The notes: generated by a model not told the origin, from the sequence alone. Counted from the stretch's first letter, positions 21,502-31,820 are shown. The stretch: DNA of 64,000 nucleotides from Thermogymnomonas acidicola JCM 13583 (GCF_001316105.1 NZ_BBCP01000001.1:62001-126000); one strand, 5' to 3'. A program made the numbers and translations.

Positions 21502-21686
21502 ATGGAGGGGGCATCGTAGCCCAGCTCCTCCACAACCCTGTCACCTGGCGGCCTCACCCTGAAGGCCACACCCTGCTTGCACACCAGGAAGAGGAGTGAG
21601 AACCTCTTGGTGTCGAAGCCAAGGCATATGCCCCCCCTGTCTGAAATGAGGTATTTGAGTGGCAGTCTCTCGGAGTATATTTTCAC
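21477..21686 (-). CDS. Small conserved-looking protein, unknown
   Basis: A 69-residue frame beginning 'MKIYSERLPLKYLISDRGGI' with a mixed beta/alpha pattern ('FDTKRFSLLFLVCKQGVAFR', 'RVVEELGYDAPSIYRFLLSK'). Composition is protein-like, with charged and hydrophobic residues alternating in strands, and it fills a gap left by the plus-strand genes, overlapping only the last 25 nt of the GT2. No family recognised; moderate confidence that it is real. Confidence 0.45.
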   Translation of the reverse strand: MKIYSERLPLKYLISDRGGICLGFDTKRFSLLFLVCKQGVAFRVRPPGDRVVEELGYDAPSIYRFLLSK

Positions 21687-21730
21687 ATGTATTATATGGG
21701 AACTTCCCCCCCTATAACCATTGCCCTCAA

Positions 21731-22484
21731 ATGTACGATGTTGTGGTCAGGACTTACAACTCATCCAGGACACTGGAACGCTGCCTGGAATCGGTCGCTA
21801 CCTACCTGAGACCGCACAGGGTCATTGTTGTGGACCACAGGAGCACGGACGGGACGGTGGAGATCGCGAGGTCCCGTGGGGGGCTGAGGTGATCAGTGAA
21901 GAAGGGGGCCTGTGCTATGCCTCATACATTGGATCTGCTTCCGCAGACTGCCCTACGGTCGTCTATGTGGACAGCGATGTGGAGATAGTCAGCCCGGTAT
22001 TCAAGAGAGTGGTCGAGGGCAACGGGGGCAGTGTCGTTGTGGGGGTGCAGCACTTCCAACGCCTTCCTCTACGGTATTCCACTGTGTGCCACCGCTGTGC
22101 CGAGGCAGGTCGCAATATCCTCATTTCTGGGAACCTCATGCTTCGGCAGGGAGACATACTACCTCATGCGGGCCGTGAGGCGGGAACGCCTCAGGGTTAT
22201 ACATGTGCCCGGCGTTTACGTGCACAGGGCCTACCACAGGTCGAACAGGGACTGGCCGGTGTGGCAGGGTGCCATGGCCGCGATGGTGTCAGGGGGGGGT
22301 AGTCTCATGCAGGCGGCGAGCTCGGTCTTCACCTCGTTCCTCATGCTAGCCGGCTCCAGGAGCATGAAAAACGGCCTCTACTTTCCGGTATTTTCTGCCA
22401 GGCTGCTGTGGGGCTTTGCGAACTACAGGAGATACCCTGCGGGGCCGAGGCCCTCAGAGCCTCCTCATCAGGACAGCGGTATGA
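21731..22484 (+). CDS. Second glycosyltransferase family 2, frame broken
   Basis: Starts 'MYDVVVRTYNSSRTLERCLE', the standard GT2 opening, then 'VIVVDHRSTDGTVEIA' and the DxD motif 'VVYVDSDVEIV'. Later 'GRETYYLMRAV' and 'VPGVYVHRAYHRS' fit a GT2 acceptor region with the catalytic His. Frame changes occur near 21880 and 22040. Its end is uncertain: the open frame runs on over the opposite-strand methyltransferase, but a one-base change gives a stop at 22482-22484. A TATA-like TATTATATGG is at 21690-21699. Confidence 0.8.
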
Positions 22485-23258
22485 TCCCCCCCAGGGCCCT
22501 GATGAGGGGCAGCCCTGATACTGCAGCATCTATTTTCTTCAGCCTCCCCTTGTCCACCATTCCATCCAGGGATGCCGCAAAGTCAGATGGCGGTATCAGG
22601 GCAGGCACGGCGAACACCCTCTCGACCCTGAAGTGTTCCCGGAAGCACGATAGGACCTCGGCAAGTGAATAGGAGAATATGTCCACGCAGAATCTGGAAT
22701 GGCCAAGGGGGGGTATGTACCTCCTGCTCCTGTCAACAACCCTCGATACCTTCATCCTGAGCACCGATGCTATGGCCTCGGAGAGGCAGAACCTGTTGTA
22801 GACAGAGATGAAGCACATCCCACCCTCCTTCAGGCAGTCCCTGATGTTGAGCGCAACCGACCGGAGGTCTGGCTCGCAGTTCAGTGCTCCGTACGTGGAA
22901 TACACGAGGTCGAAGGTCTCTCCCTTGCCCGCAAGGTCGGAGAGGACATAGCCTGCAGGGCCATTTAAGCACCTCAGCCTTGAGGCCAGGCCCCCTGGAC
23001 TCAGCCTTGCTCCTGAGGACTGTGAGCATGCCCGCAGATATGTCCACAGCGGTGACCTCTGCACCCATTTCAAGCACCGGTATCGTTTCCGTGCCCGTTC
23101 CGGGGGGGCCTATGTCGAGCACCCTCATCCCCGGCCTCACGATACCTGAGAGCACCCCCGAGCGACCTCTCACGGAGGTAAGAGTTGATCCAGTTTCCGT
23201 ATATGTGGCGGTCATAGTCCCAGGCTATGGCATCGAACTCGTCCCTGACCCAGGGAGG
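22468..23258 (-). CDS. SAM-dependent methyltransferase, frame broken
   Basis: Class I methyltransferase: motif I 'VLDIGPPGTGTETI' (one Pro added by a C run), motif II 'AEVTAVDISAGMLTVL' and the post-motif 'FDLVYSTYGALNCEPDL'. The beginning 'FDAIAWDYDRHIYGNWINSY' is read in a different frame just before 23200; the exact start codon is not resolved. The C-terminal ~100 residues are basic and hydrophobic. It lies beside glycosyltransferases, so glycan or lipid methylation is possible, but no substrate can be assigned. Confidence 0.75.
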
Positions 23259-23589
23259 TAACCACCCTCACCCTGGCGCCTTCACTCATCGCCACCCACT
23301 TTGTCCTCTCGCTGAACCACATGCTGAACCTGTCAGGGAAGCATGCCCTGAACAGGCCCTCCACCACTCTCCTCTCATCTGGGTCAGACACAAGTGTTGC
23401 CCTCATTCTGACCCTTTTTCCATTCAGATCCAGAAGGGCGCTCCCAGAGAGCATGACCTGCCTGAACCACTCCTCGTTGCCCCCCCTGGAAGCCCCCCCT
23501 ATGAACACAGACCCACCTTCCCTCACGTAAACGAGAGGTATGGCCTTTCCGGCCACAAGGGTGGCAACACCGTGCTCGGGGGGGATCAC
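23212..23589 (-). CDS. Flavin/F420 reductase-like split-barrel protein (nitroreductase DUF385-like)
   Basis: About 125 residues from GTG 23589: 'GVATLVAGKAIPLVYVREGG', 'VFIGGASRGGNEEWFRQVML' and 'LDLNGKRVRMRATLVSDPDE' follow the pattern of deazaflavin-dependent nitroreductase / PNPOx-like split barrels. A TATA element (23613-23622, reading leftward TTTATATCCC) is ~28 nt upstream, supporting this start over longer frames. The 3' end overlaps the start of the methyltransferase gene. Cofactor (F420 or FMN) is not determinable. Confidence 0.6.
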   Translation of the reverse strand: MIPPEHGVATLVAGKAIPLVYVREGGSVFIGGASRGGNEEWFRQVMLSGSALLDLNGKRVRMRATLVSDPDERRVVEGLFRACFPDRFSMWFSERTKWVAMSEGARVRVVTSLGQGRVRCHSLGL

Positions 23590-23612
23590 ATGGTTCTCAG
23601 CGGGCCCCCCCT

Positions 23613-23622
23613 GGGATATAAA
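23613..23622 (-). promoter_or_regulatory. TATA box of the 23589 gene
   Basis: On the minus strand the sequence reads TTTATATCCC, ~26 nt before GTG 23589, with the normal spacing for a leaderless archaeal message. Confidence 0.5.
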
Positions 23623-23880
23623 CTTTGCCGGGCCAGGGCACATGGTGGCCCTGGCACCCGGTACGCATTCCTGACGCTCTCCTTCCGGGTGTCGGAGTCC
23701 AGGTGGTTCATGAGTGAAGGGGGGTCGTCCCCTTCAGTTTTCGATAAGGCCCACCATGGGCCCGGCTCCGACCACCACCATGGCATTCTACAGTTCATGC
23801 ACTGAAGCCCCGCTGTCCCGTATCTAGCCCCCCCCGGCCGGCAAGTGAGTATTTATTGTGATCTATTTAAAGATATAAAA

Positions 23881-23890
23881 TTATAAATAC
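23881..23890 (+). promoter_or_regulatory. TATA box of the 23912 gene
   Basis: TTATAAATAC at 23881-23890 lies in a 45-base AT-rich patch, 26 nt before ATG 23912. Confidence 0.6.
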
Positions 23891-23911
23891 AGTTTATCAC
23901 TATGATCGCAC

Positions 23912-24355
23912 ATGGAAAGGAACGGTTACCTCCTCGGCGTCTCGATAGTCTACCTGGTGGCGTTCATAGTCACGCTCGTGATACTCTTCACGGACCACAA
24001 CCTGCAGACGGACTTCGGCACAGTGAAGCCCTACTTCATACACTGGTACGGCCTCCTCATAACAGGCATAGTGAGCCTGATAGGCTTCGGCATACTACTG
24101 GCCATGGGCTCAAAGGTCTGGAGGGCAGTGTCTGTTGCCTGGTCCCTCTTCATGGTTCTCTTCATGATAGCGGACATAGCCACATACTCCATGGTGGGCT
24201 TCTCCTCGCCCCTCCAGTTCGCCAGGTACCTCTTCGGAGTTACGAAGTACCCGGGAACGCTCTCCTACATACCAGGCCTGTACGACCTCCTCTTTGCAAT
24301 CTACGTGGTCTCTCTGGGGGGGCTGGCGGTGGTGGCGTACAGGAGCAAGTCGTGA
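23912..24355 (+). CDS. Four-helix integral membrane protein, unknown
   Basis: 147 residues, intact frame, with four clear transmembrane segments (about residues 6-26, 44-66, 70-92, 118-141). Polar connections are short, and aromatic residues cap the helices ('HWYGLL', 'YIPGLYDLLF'). No catalytic motif seen. It has its own TATA box and is followed by a peroxiredoxin gene with a separate promoter. Function not recognised. Confidence 0.75.
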   Translation: MERNGYLLGVSIVYLVAFIVTLVILFTDHNLQTDFGTVKPYFIHWYGLLITGIVSLIGFGILLAMGSKVWRAVSVAWSLFMVLFMIADIATYSMVGFSSPLQFARYLFGVTKYPGTLSYIPGLYDLLFAIYVVSLGGLAVVAYRSKS

Positions 24356-24384
24356 GGCCGCTGAAGGGTGGCAGGGACTATTAA

Positions 24385-24394
24385 GGTTAAATAC
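24385..24394 (+). promoter_or_regulatory. TATA-like box of peroxiredoxin gene
   Basis: GGTTAAATAC at 24385-24394 lies about 25 nt before ATG 24414. Confidence 0.5.
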
Positions 24395-24413
24395 AGGCTA
24401 TCGATGTTTAGCC

Positions 24414-24886
24414 ATGGTTCTTAAGGTGGGCACCAAGGCCCCCAGACTTCACCCTCAAGGATGAGAACAACCAGGATGTAACGCTTACCTCGCTCCTTTC
24501 AAAGGGCCCTGTCGTCCTCTACTTCTACCCCCAAGGACGAGACGCCTGGATGCACTGCGGAGGCCTGCGAGTTCAGGGACAACTGGGACGAGATAACGAA
24601 GCTTGGTGCTGTGGTGGCGGGCGTCAGTTCAGATTCCGTGGAATCACATAGGAAGTTCAAGGAGCACCACAACCTGAAGCACATCCTCCTCTCTGACCCA
24701 GAGAAGAAGGTGAGGAAGGCCTACGACGCGGGCGGTCTCCTGTTGCCTGGAAGGGTAACCTATGTGATAGCGCAGGACGGCACCATAGTCCATGCGTATG
24801 AATCGCAGATGAACGCCAGGCAGCACGTGAAGGAGGCCATAGAGGGCCTGAAGAGGATAGATGCAGGGGCAAAGAGCCCAGCCTGA
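24414..24886 (+). CDS. Peroxiredoxin (BCP/PrxQ type), frame broken
   Basis: Thiol peroxidase reducing H2O2 and organic hydroperoxides. Corrected sequence starts '[20 protein letters not shown]' and carries '[13 protein letters not shown]' with the peroxidatic Cys and a second Cys five residues later, the atypical two-Cys PrxQ arrangement. Two one-base C-run errors (24438-24443 and 24528-24533) break the frame. Length ~157 is normal. The next gene (MFS) starts four bases after the stop. Confidence 0.92.
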
Positions 24887-24889
24887 CAG

Positions 24890-26111
24890 ATGGACGAGAT
24901 GGCCGGCACGAACAGGACACTGACATTCTGGTACCTGCTATCCATAATAGTCCCGGTGACGCTGGCTGTCAGGGCCAGCAACAACATGTTCCAGACTGAG
25001 GTACCGCTGCTCGCCAGGGACTACCTTGGCATGAGCGAGCTTGAGATCGGGTCCCTCGCTGCGGTCGCCTCCCTGACCACATTCGTGATGAGCGCCTTCA
25101 TCAACGCACGCCTCCCCCCCTCTGCGGGAAGGCGCACTCTCTTCGTGGCCTCATCCTTCCTCTATGCCATCACCTTCCCCCCCTTCTTCTTCCTTGTGGA
25201 CAGGTACACCATATGGCTGGTCCTGTCCCTGGCGGGCTTCTCCCTGGGCTCTGTCATGCCGAACATAATCACCTCTGCTTCCCTCCTCCCTGACAGGCTG
25301 CAGAGGGAGAGGCTCCTGTCCCTCTACACACTGACGCTGAGCATATCCCTCGTCGCCGGCCCTGCCCTGGAAGGCTACCTCCTGAGGTCCATGAGCATTA
25401 GGGAATCGTTCCTCTACTTCGAGGTATTCCCTGTGGTCGCTGCAGCCCTCTCTTTCCTGATCGCCTTCCCCCCCAAAGAGACGGGGGAAAAGGCCGGATA
25501 CGAGGGGGAGTTTGGAGGAACCCGGGATTCAGGGTCTCAGTGCTGAACATCATGACATACAACATACCGTTTGCCTTCATCCTGACGTTCGGAGGGATCT
25601 ATGCTGAGGAGTACTTCCACTATACCGTCTCGGCCGCCACGCTCCTCTTCTCCGCCTTCTTCGCCACCTCCATGCTCGGTCGCCTCGCCCTCTCACTGAG
25701 GCCCCCCCATCGAGGCTTGCCAGGATAATGGCATCATCTGTCGCCCTCACTCTCCTGGGCCTCCTCATGATGTTCATATCCAGGGACTCTTACATGCTCG
25801 TCTCATCTTTCCTCATCCTCGGTGTCCCCCCCCACGGCCTGACGTACCCTGTATCTGTGGTCCAGCTCTCAAGGACCTTCGATGAGAGCGGGAGGGCCGC
25901 CGCAAACAGCCTCTTCTTCTCAGTGATGATGATCCTGTCCTCTGCGCTGCCATTCCTCCTGGGCCTCCTCGTCTCGTACATAGGCATAAGGCTCTCTTTC
26001 GCCGCACTGATGCCCGTGGTGGCCGCCATTGCAGTTGCACTCGCGGCGTCCATAAGGTCACTGCAGGGCATGCCGGAGAGGGGGGGCGCCGCAGGTACAC
26101 AGGGGGGGTGA
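24890..26111 (+). CDS. Major facilitator superfamily transporter, frame broken
   Basis: About 400 residues with ~12 predicted membrane helices. Segments 'LVRASNNMFQTEVPLLARDY'-like helix 1 region, 'FSLGSVMPNIITSASLLPDR' loop and 'SYIGIRLSFAALMPVVAAIA' are MFS-like. Frame changes at ~25530 and ~25705 (C run). It closely follows the peroxiredoxin gene and probably shares its transcript. Substrate unknown; the archaeal MFS group with sparse cytoplasmic loops includes multidrug and sugar exporters. Confidence 0.8.
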
Positions 26112-27162
26112 CCCCCAGCGATCCTGGTGGGGGGGGCCTGCGGCCCGGATCAGGCACCTTGGGCCTGTATACCCTCTTCCTCATGTCGTCACTTACCCTG
26201 TGCTCCGTGATGAGGCCATCAGCAATGAGTGCCCTCAGTGACTTCTGCACGGTCCTCCTCCCGAGGCCGGTGGCGCTCACTATGGCAGCCTGGTCCGGCG
26301 AAGGGAGGGTGCAGACCACGTAATAGACGAACTTGTCCGCCGGCGAACCCCTGACTCTGGCGGACGAGATGTCAAGCCTGTAGGTATCGCCCCCCCTCAT
26401 GCCGAGCCTCTGGGTCACCATGGCAGGGAGGGATGCAGGGGGGGCGATGTTGCCCAGGTTGACGCCAGGGCCGAGCCTGGATATGAGCTCGACCTGCTGC
26501 CTCTCCTGGGGGGGCCTCATACATGAGAGGGCACTTTCCTGAGCCCTCCTCTATGGCGTCCACCCAGTCCCACTTTATGTTCCCCCCCTCTCGTCAAATA
26601 TGCCCACGCCAAGGCCGGTCTCCCTGCCCTCCAGGACCACCATGTCAGGCTCCAGGTCCGCTGCCCTGTTGAGCGCTTCCAGGGTCTCGTTCAGGGACAG
26701 CTGCTCCCTCTCCCTCTTCTTGCCAACCTCCACGGAGAGGTAGAGGCCATTTGACCTGGCAAACTCCGCTATCCTCTTCCTGTCGTACGAGCTCATCTCC
26801 GTTATGCCAGAACTGATCTCCACGGCCCTGAAGCCGAGCTGGAGGACCACCTCGAACCCGGCGTCCAGCCTGCCCTTCTGTGCCAGGATCTCAAGTGCCG
26901 TCCCTCCCATGCCAGGCCTCAGGCCCGCACCGGTCATTGCACTCACTCTTGCACCCATGAACTTCCTGTCTGCAACCAGGGGCAGTGTCCAGCCTATCTT
27001 GACCACATTTATGTATTCCCTGAACGCACCAAGCACACCGATATCGATGGGACCGAGCCTATCAATGACCATGCTCAGCCCCCCCACACCTCTGGGCCCC
27101 CCCACATCATACACACTGCTGTTCATGCCCGGTAAAGGTGTATCCAGGCTGGCAATAACCAT
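26109..27162 (-). CDS. ComA-type phosphosulfolactate synthase-like protein with C-terminal winged helix, frame broken
   Basis: The N-terminal ~250 residues match the (2R)-phospho-3-sulfolactate synthase family TIM barrel: 'LSMVIDRLGPIDIGVL', 'YINVVKIGWTLPLV', 'GFRAVEISSGITEMS', and, after a frame change near 26580 and 26515, 'YEAPQERQQVELISRLGPGV' followed by 'NLGNI...RLGMRGDT'. The same frame then continues without a stop into 'LPSPDQAAIVSATGLGRRTV' and 'LRALIADGLITEHRVSDDMR', a MarR/ArsR-like winged helix. Start ATG 27162 is preferred. Coenzyme M synthesis is not expected in Thermoplasmata, so the reaction is uncertain. The 3' end is blurred by C runs at 26110-26138. Confidence 0.75.
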
Positions 27163-27245
27163 CTCGGTATGTGTATATCCTGCACATTTCTGATCTGGGA
27201 TACGCACATGGAAACGCTGTAGTGGCGGCCAGGGATGCCTGTGGC

Positions 27246-27976
27246 ATGCAGGTCGAAGACATGGAAGGCCTGGAACCACCCACACTGGTCAGGGAGGTGT
27301 GGGAGAGGTTCGGTGATGCCTCCGTATTCACAACCTCCCTGGGGGGGCTGAGGACATGGTGATACTGCACATGATGTCCGCCATGGAGGTGGGCATGGAG
27401 GTGGTCACCATAGACACGGGGGGGAGGCTCCCGGAGGAAACCTATGCCCTGATTGGCGAGGTGGAGAGGTTCCTGGGAATAAGGGTGAAGGTCTACTTCC
27501 CCGACACGGGGGGGGAGGTGGAGGAGATGGTCAGGCGCCATGGGGGGGTGAACCTCTTTTACGACTCTGCGGAGAAGAGGCACCTCTGCTGCTACGTCAG
27601 GAAGGTCAGGGTCCTCGAGAGAGCCTTAAGGGCAGGTCTGCCTGGGTCTCGGGCATAAGGAGGGGGGGCCAGACGGAGGCCAGGGCCAACACCTCCAGGG
27701 TGGAGTGGGACAGCGTGCACGGCCTGTGGAAGTTCAACCCCCCTTGCCGACTGGTCATACCAGATGGTCTGGGCATACATAAGGGAAAACCATGTGCCGT
27801 ACAACGCACTCCACGACAGGGGGGGGTACAGGAGCATAGGCTGCGCCCCCTGTACGCGGGCAGTCCGGGAGGGAGAGGACGAGAGGGCAGGGAGGTGGTG
27901 GTGGGAGAGCGGTGTGAAGGAGTGTGGCCTGCACACTGGCTGGGTGCCTGCGGACTTCAGGCTGGGAGGGCGCTAG
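27246..27976 (+). CDS. cysH: Phosphoadenylylsulfate (PAPS/APS) reductase, frame broken
   Basis: Thiol-dependent reduction of (phospho)adenylylsulfate to sulfite. Corrected sequence has 'FTTSLGAEDMVILHMM', 'TIDTGRLPEETYALI', 'KRHLCCYVRKVRVLERAL', 'GIRRGQTEAR' and 'CAPCTRAV...KECGLH'. The CC...CxxC set and terminal ECGLH indicate an Fe-S-containing, APS-type enzyme. G-run errors are near 27343, 27421, 27512, 27543, 27664 and 27822. ATG 27246 is chosen; GTG 27219 is in frame and a TATA-like GTGTATATCC sits at 27171. It heads a sulfate-assimilation operon with sat two bases downstream. Confidence 0.92.
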
Positions 27977-27977
27977 C

Positions 27978-29131
27978 ATGGACCGCTGCCTGCAGTGGAG
28001 CCAGTTGATCCCAGACATCAGGGGGGGGATGATGGGGGGGCAGAGACCATCCCTGTGGACAGGGCCACGGCAGTGCTGGTCACGAACATGAAGCATGGGG
28101 GGGCCCTCAGGCCCTGGCCGGTTTCATGGACAGCCAGACAGTGTGTTCGGTGATCAGGGACTGGCGCCTGCCAGACGGGCAGGCATGGGGGGGCATGCCT
28201 GTGGTCTTCCAGACCAGCATGGAGCACTGGTCGAAGGTGCGCGAGGGCGACGAGATCAACCTTTCCATGGACGGGCGCCCGGTGGCACTGGCCAGGGTGG
28301 TGGAGAGGTTCACACTGGACCTGAAGGCCTACTGCTCCGGAGTGTTCAGGACAGACTCACCTGATCACCCGGGCGTCAGGAGGGTCGTGCGCTCAGGGCC
28401 GTATGCCCTAGCCCTCTCTCTAATTTCTGCATCAGACCCTGGGCTCCCCCCCTTTAGGGACATAACCATGTTCCCCCCCGAGGACACGTTGCGGTATTTC
28501 AGGTCAATGGGGTGGAAGACGGTGGCTGGGTTCCAGACGCGCAATGTCCCCCCACAGGGGGGGCACGAGGAGCTGCAGAGGATGGCACTGCGCATGTGCG
28601 ACGGCCTCTTCATAAACCCTGTCGTTGGCACAAAGAAGCCTGGGGACTACAGGGACGAGGTCATAATCGAATCTTACAGGCGGCTCATCCGTTCCTATTA
28701 CCCCCCCCGGGGACAGGGTGGTGATGAGCCCGCTGCACTACGAGATGATGTACGCAGGGCCCAGGGAGGCCACGCTGCATGCGATTATCAGGAGGAACTT
28801 CGGCTGCACGCACTTCATCGTCGGCAGGGACCATGCCGGTGTCGGAAACTACTACGGACCTTACGAGGCAATCGAGGCCATGGAGGCGCTTGACCTGGGG
28901 GGGATAGAGATAATCAGGGCCAGCGAGGTCTTCTACTGCAGGGCATGTGGCTCCCTTGTTACGGAGATGGACTGCGGCCACGGGGGGGAGGACAAGAGGC
29001 AGAGGTTCAGCGGCACCATGATACGGAACAGTATCGAGCGCGGATCTGTGCCTGATGAGAACATCATGAGGCGGGAGGTGTACGAAGCAGTTGCCTCGTA
29101 CGGCAACCCGTTCAGGGGCGGTGATGTCTGA
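27978..29131 (+). CDS. sat: ATP sulfurylase (sulfate adenylyltransferase), frame broken
   Basis: Activates sulfate with ATP to APS. The sequence 'FQTRNVP-HRGHEELQ' (interrupted by a G run at ~28555-28562) is the HxGH nucleotide motif, and 'FIVGRDHAGVGNYYGPYEA' is the second family block; the end holds 'FSGTMIRNSIERG'. A four-Cys zinc site appears as 'CRAC...C' near 28938-28976. Frame errors at ~28021, 28038, 28098 and 28701. Length ~375 residues fits archaeal Sat. It is placed between cysH and the sulfite reductase gene, completing sulfate to sulfide. Confidence 0.94.
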
Positions 29132-29156
29132 TTCTATGCCACCGATCCAGGTTACA

Positions 29157-29200
29157 TTAATTTAGATTTTTAGACTTGTGCAATTAATGCGCATACCCAG
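29157..29200 (+). promoter_or_regulatory. AT-rich promoter of sulfite reductase gene
   Basis: ATTAATTTAGATTTTTAG (29157-29174) is AT-rich against a GC-rich background. It is positioned for a start near 29200, so ATG 29201 is a possible alternative first codon of the next gene if the 7-G run at 29225-29231 is really shorter. Confidence 0.4.
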
Positions 29201-29235
29201 ATGCTTGTTACCGCTTACCACATACGGGGGGGCCG

Positions 29236-31093
29236 ATGGTATTCAGCCCGCATTTCCAGACGCCGGAAGAGGAGTACTCCAGTGTTGAGAGGGCCAAGAT
29301 CAGGACATCCGGACTCACGGAGGACCTCATGGGTCTCTCCTACGCCATGTCGTCCCCCCCTGACGACCTTGAGGCGAGGTCTCCGACGTGGCGAAGTCAT
29401 TCGGCATATACACCCAGTTCCACAGGGACATGAGGCCGGGCGAGAGGAAACACATGTACATGGTGCGCATCCCGGTCCCCCCCGGCGGTGGCCCCCCCAT
29501 AGACCTGGAGGCATGGCTGAAACTGGACGCCATATCCAACAGGTACACTGTCTCTGATGCCTACACCGGTACCCCCCCTGAGCCATCACTGCGCCTGACC
29601 ACCAGGCAGGACATACAGCTCCACTGGGTGAGGAAAGCGGACCTGGTGGAATGCATAAGGGAGATCTGCTCTTCAGGCTTCCTGACGCTCAACGGCTGCG
29701 GTGACAACGTGAGGAACACCAAGGCCTGCCCCCCCTGGTATTGTCTGGCGATGCCATCGATCACAACTCACTGGCCAGGAGGATAGCGGAACACTTCAGG
29801 CTCCCATCCCGCCTTTACCTGGAGGTCTTTGAGATACCACTGGAGGGCCAGGGGGGGCAGGAGGGCCACTCCTACCCCGATAACCTTATGCCCAGGAAGT
29901 TCAAGATCGCCGTGGCCACCGCGCGGCGCGTCAACGGCATGCTTGTATATGACAACTGCGTTGACGTGAGGACGAACGACATAGGGATCGTGCCTGTAAT
30001 CGGGAGGCCAGGCACCTTCCAGGTCTTCGTGGGTGGCGGCATGGGCGAGAACCAGGGCAGGGCCACCTTCTCCGCCCTGGCCCTGCCTCTGGGCACTATT
30101 GAAGAGGACGGCCTCATCCCCTGCCTTGACGCCCTTGCCTCCATATTCGAGGCCTACGGAGACAGGAAGAACAGGCACTGGGCCAGGTTCAAGTACCTTG
30201 TGTACTCAATGGGCCTCCAGTGGCTTCGGGAAAGGCTCTCCGAGAGAGGTGTGGAGCTGGGGGGGCCAAGCACCATCTCCAACTTGGACGGCCTGGAGAG
30301 GCATATAGGGCCAGTCACTGACGGTGACAGGGTGCACTACGGCCTCTTCATCGAGAACGGCCGCATCATCGACGGCCCTAACGGTAGGCTCAAGACCATG
30401 ATGAAACACATAGCACAAACGTACACGGGGACCGGAGTGCGCTTGTACATCACGCCCGGGCAGGGATAATCGTATCTAATATCCCTGTGGACCGCCTGGG
30501 GGGGGAATTCGAGGCCATAATCGGTTCCCATGGCTATGGAAAGAGGAACGGCAGGCCGGTGAGCAGGATGCGTGAGAGTTCGATTGCATGCGTGGGCCTT
30601 CCAACCTGCAGGATATCCTTCACGGATTCGGAGAGGCTGGAGCCACGCCTCATAGACATGCTCGAAGCAAAGTACGGAAACACCGGCATCGGGATCGGCA
30701 TATCTGGCTGCCTGGCCCAGTGCTCCATGCCTGCCAGGAAGGCCATAGGCTGGATAGGCACGGGCAGGGACCGGTACATGCTCAAGCTGGGCGGAACCTC
30801 TGACGGCTCCGGCCTAGGCATGCCCCCTCATCGATGGAGAGGGAAAGTTCTATCTCCAGATGGTCCCAGTGCATAGGCTCGCGGACTGCACCGCGGCGCT
30901 GATAGACCTTTACCTGGGCAACTCAGACGGGAAAGAGGACCCTGGCAGGTTCTTCAGCAGGGTTGGAAGCCAGTTCATAATCGACGCGCTGCGCAGGGAC
31001 CCGAGGACTTCTGACCTGATGGTGCCGGTGGAGATGCCGGAGAGGCTGGAGGGTTACCTGTTCTACAGGGAAGCGCTCAGGAGGGAGGCATGA
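29236..31093 (+). CDS. sir: Sirohaem [4Fe-4S] sulfite reductase haemoprotein, frame broken
   Basis: Six-electron reduction of sulfite to sulfide. Two nitrite/sulfite-reductase ferredoxin-like halves are visible. The sirohaem/Fe-S ligands are in 'CVGLPTCRISFTDSE' and 'GCLAQCSMPARKAIGWIG' (nt ~30590-30755). The earlier 'LTTRQDIQLHWV' and 'CGDNVRNTKACP' are the substrate-side motifs. Frame changes at ~29355, 29731, 30467 (one A missing) and ~30826. Total ~620 residues is normal. Whether it is assimilatory sulfite or nitrite reductase is decided by context: sat and cysH upstream, sirohaem genes downstream. Confidence 0.92.
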
Positions 31094-31097
31094 GGGT

Positions 31098-31820
31098 ATG
31101 GGCCGTGTGTACATTGTTGGCGCTGGGCCAGGTGACCCTGGACTCCTGACCATCAGGGCGGCCAGGGCGATAGCTTCCTCCAGTTACATTGTCTACGACA
31201 GGCTGATCAGCAGGGAGATAAGGGAAACTTTTCCGGCAGCCGCTAAATGTGTCTGCGTGGATGAACTGGGGGGGTTCATGGAATCCCTAGCATCGATGGT
31301 GGATTGGTCACGCTCCGGCACGGTGTGCAGGGTCAAGGCCGGTGACCCATTCATGTTCGGCAGGGGGGGTTGGGAGGAGGTCGAGTACCTGCACAGGAGT
31401 GGCGTGGAGTACGAGGTCATACCCGGCGTCTCATCTGTGAACGGTGCTGCGTGCTCCTCCATGATACCGCTGACCTACAGGGGGCTCTCCTCTTCGTTCG
31501 CTGTGACCACAGCCGTAACCTCCGGGGGCAGGGGTGCTGACCTGAGGCGCTTTGGCAGTTTCGATGGCACCCTGGTGGTCCTGATGTCAGGCAAGTCAGT
31601 GGCCAGGGTCTCCAGGGATCTCATGGATGGCGGCATGGACCCAGGCATGCCTGCGGCTGTGATCACGAGGGGCACTGAACCAGGCCAGGAGGTGCACCGT
31701 GGAACCCTGCGCACATTTGCCTCTACCGACCGCGAATATCCCTCGCCTTCAATGTTGGTTGTGGGCCCAACGGTATCTCTCTGGGGGTCACTGAATGGCG
31801 TACCTGCCACTGATGCTTGA
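31098..31820 (+). CDS. cobA: Uroporphyrinogen-III C-methyltransferase
   Basis: SUMT, two SAM-dependent methylations giving precorrin-2, the sirohaem precursor. 'VYIVGAGPGDPGLLTIRAAR', 'RVKAGDPFMFGRGGWEEVEY' and 'VIPGVSSVNGAACSSMIPLT' are the canonical blocks; 240 residues, frame intact. Three bases separate it from the sulfite reductase gene, and its end overlaps the precorrin-2 dehydrogenase gene, so the operon makes the cofactor of the reductase it encodes. Confidence 0.95.
   Translation: MGRVYIVGAGPGDPGLLTIRAARAIASSSYIVYDRLISREIRETFPAAAKCVCVDELGGFMESLASMVDWSRSGTVCRVKAGDPFMFGRGGWEEVEYLHRSGVEYEVIPGVSSVNGAACSSMIPLTYRGLSSSFAVTTAVTSGGRGADLRRFGSFDGTLVVLMSGKSVARVSRDLMDGGMDPGMPAAVITRGTEPGQEVHRGTLRTFASTDREYPSPSMLVVGPTVSLWGSLNGVPATDA

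Noticed and set aside
22485-22672. C-terminal extension of the second GT2 over the methyltransferase gene
   Set aside because: The sequence there follows the opposite-strand methyltransferase and adds a proline/serine-rich tail unlike GT2; a one-base change gives a stop at 22482-22484.
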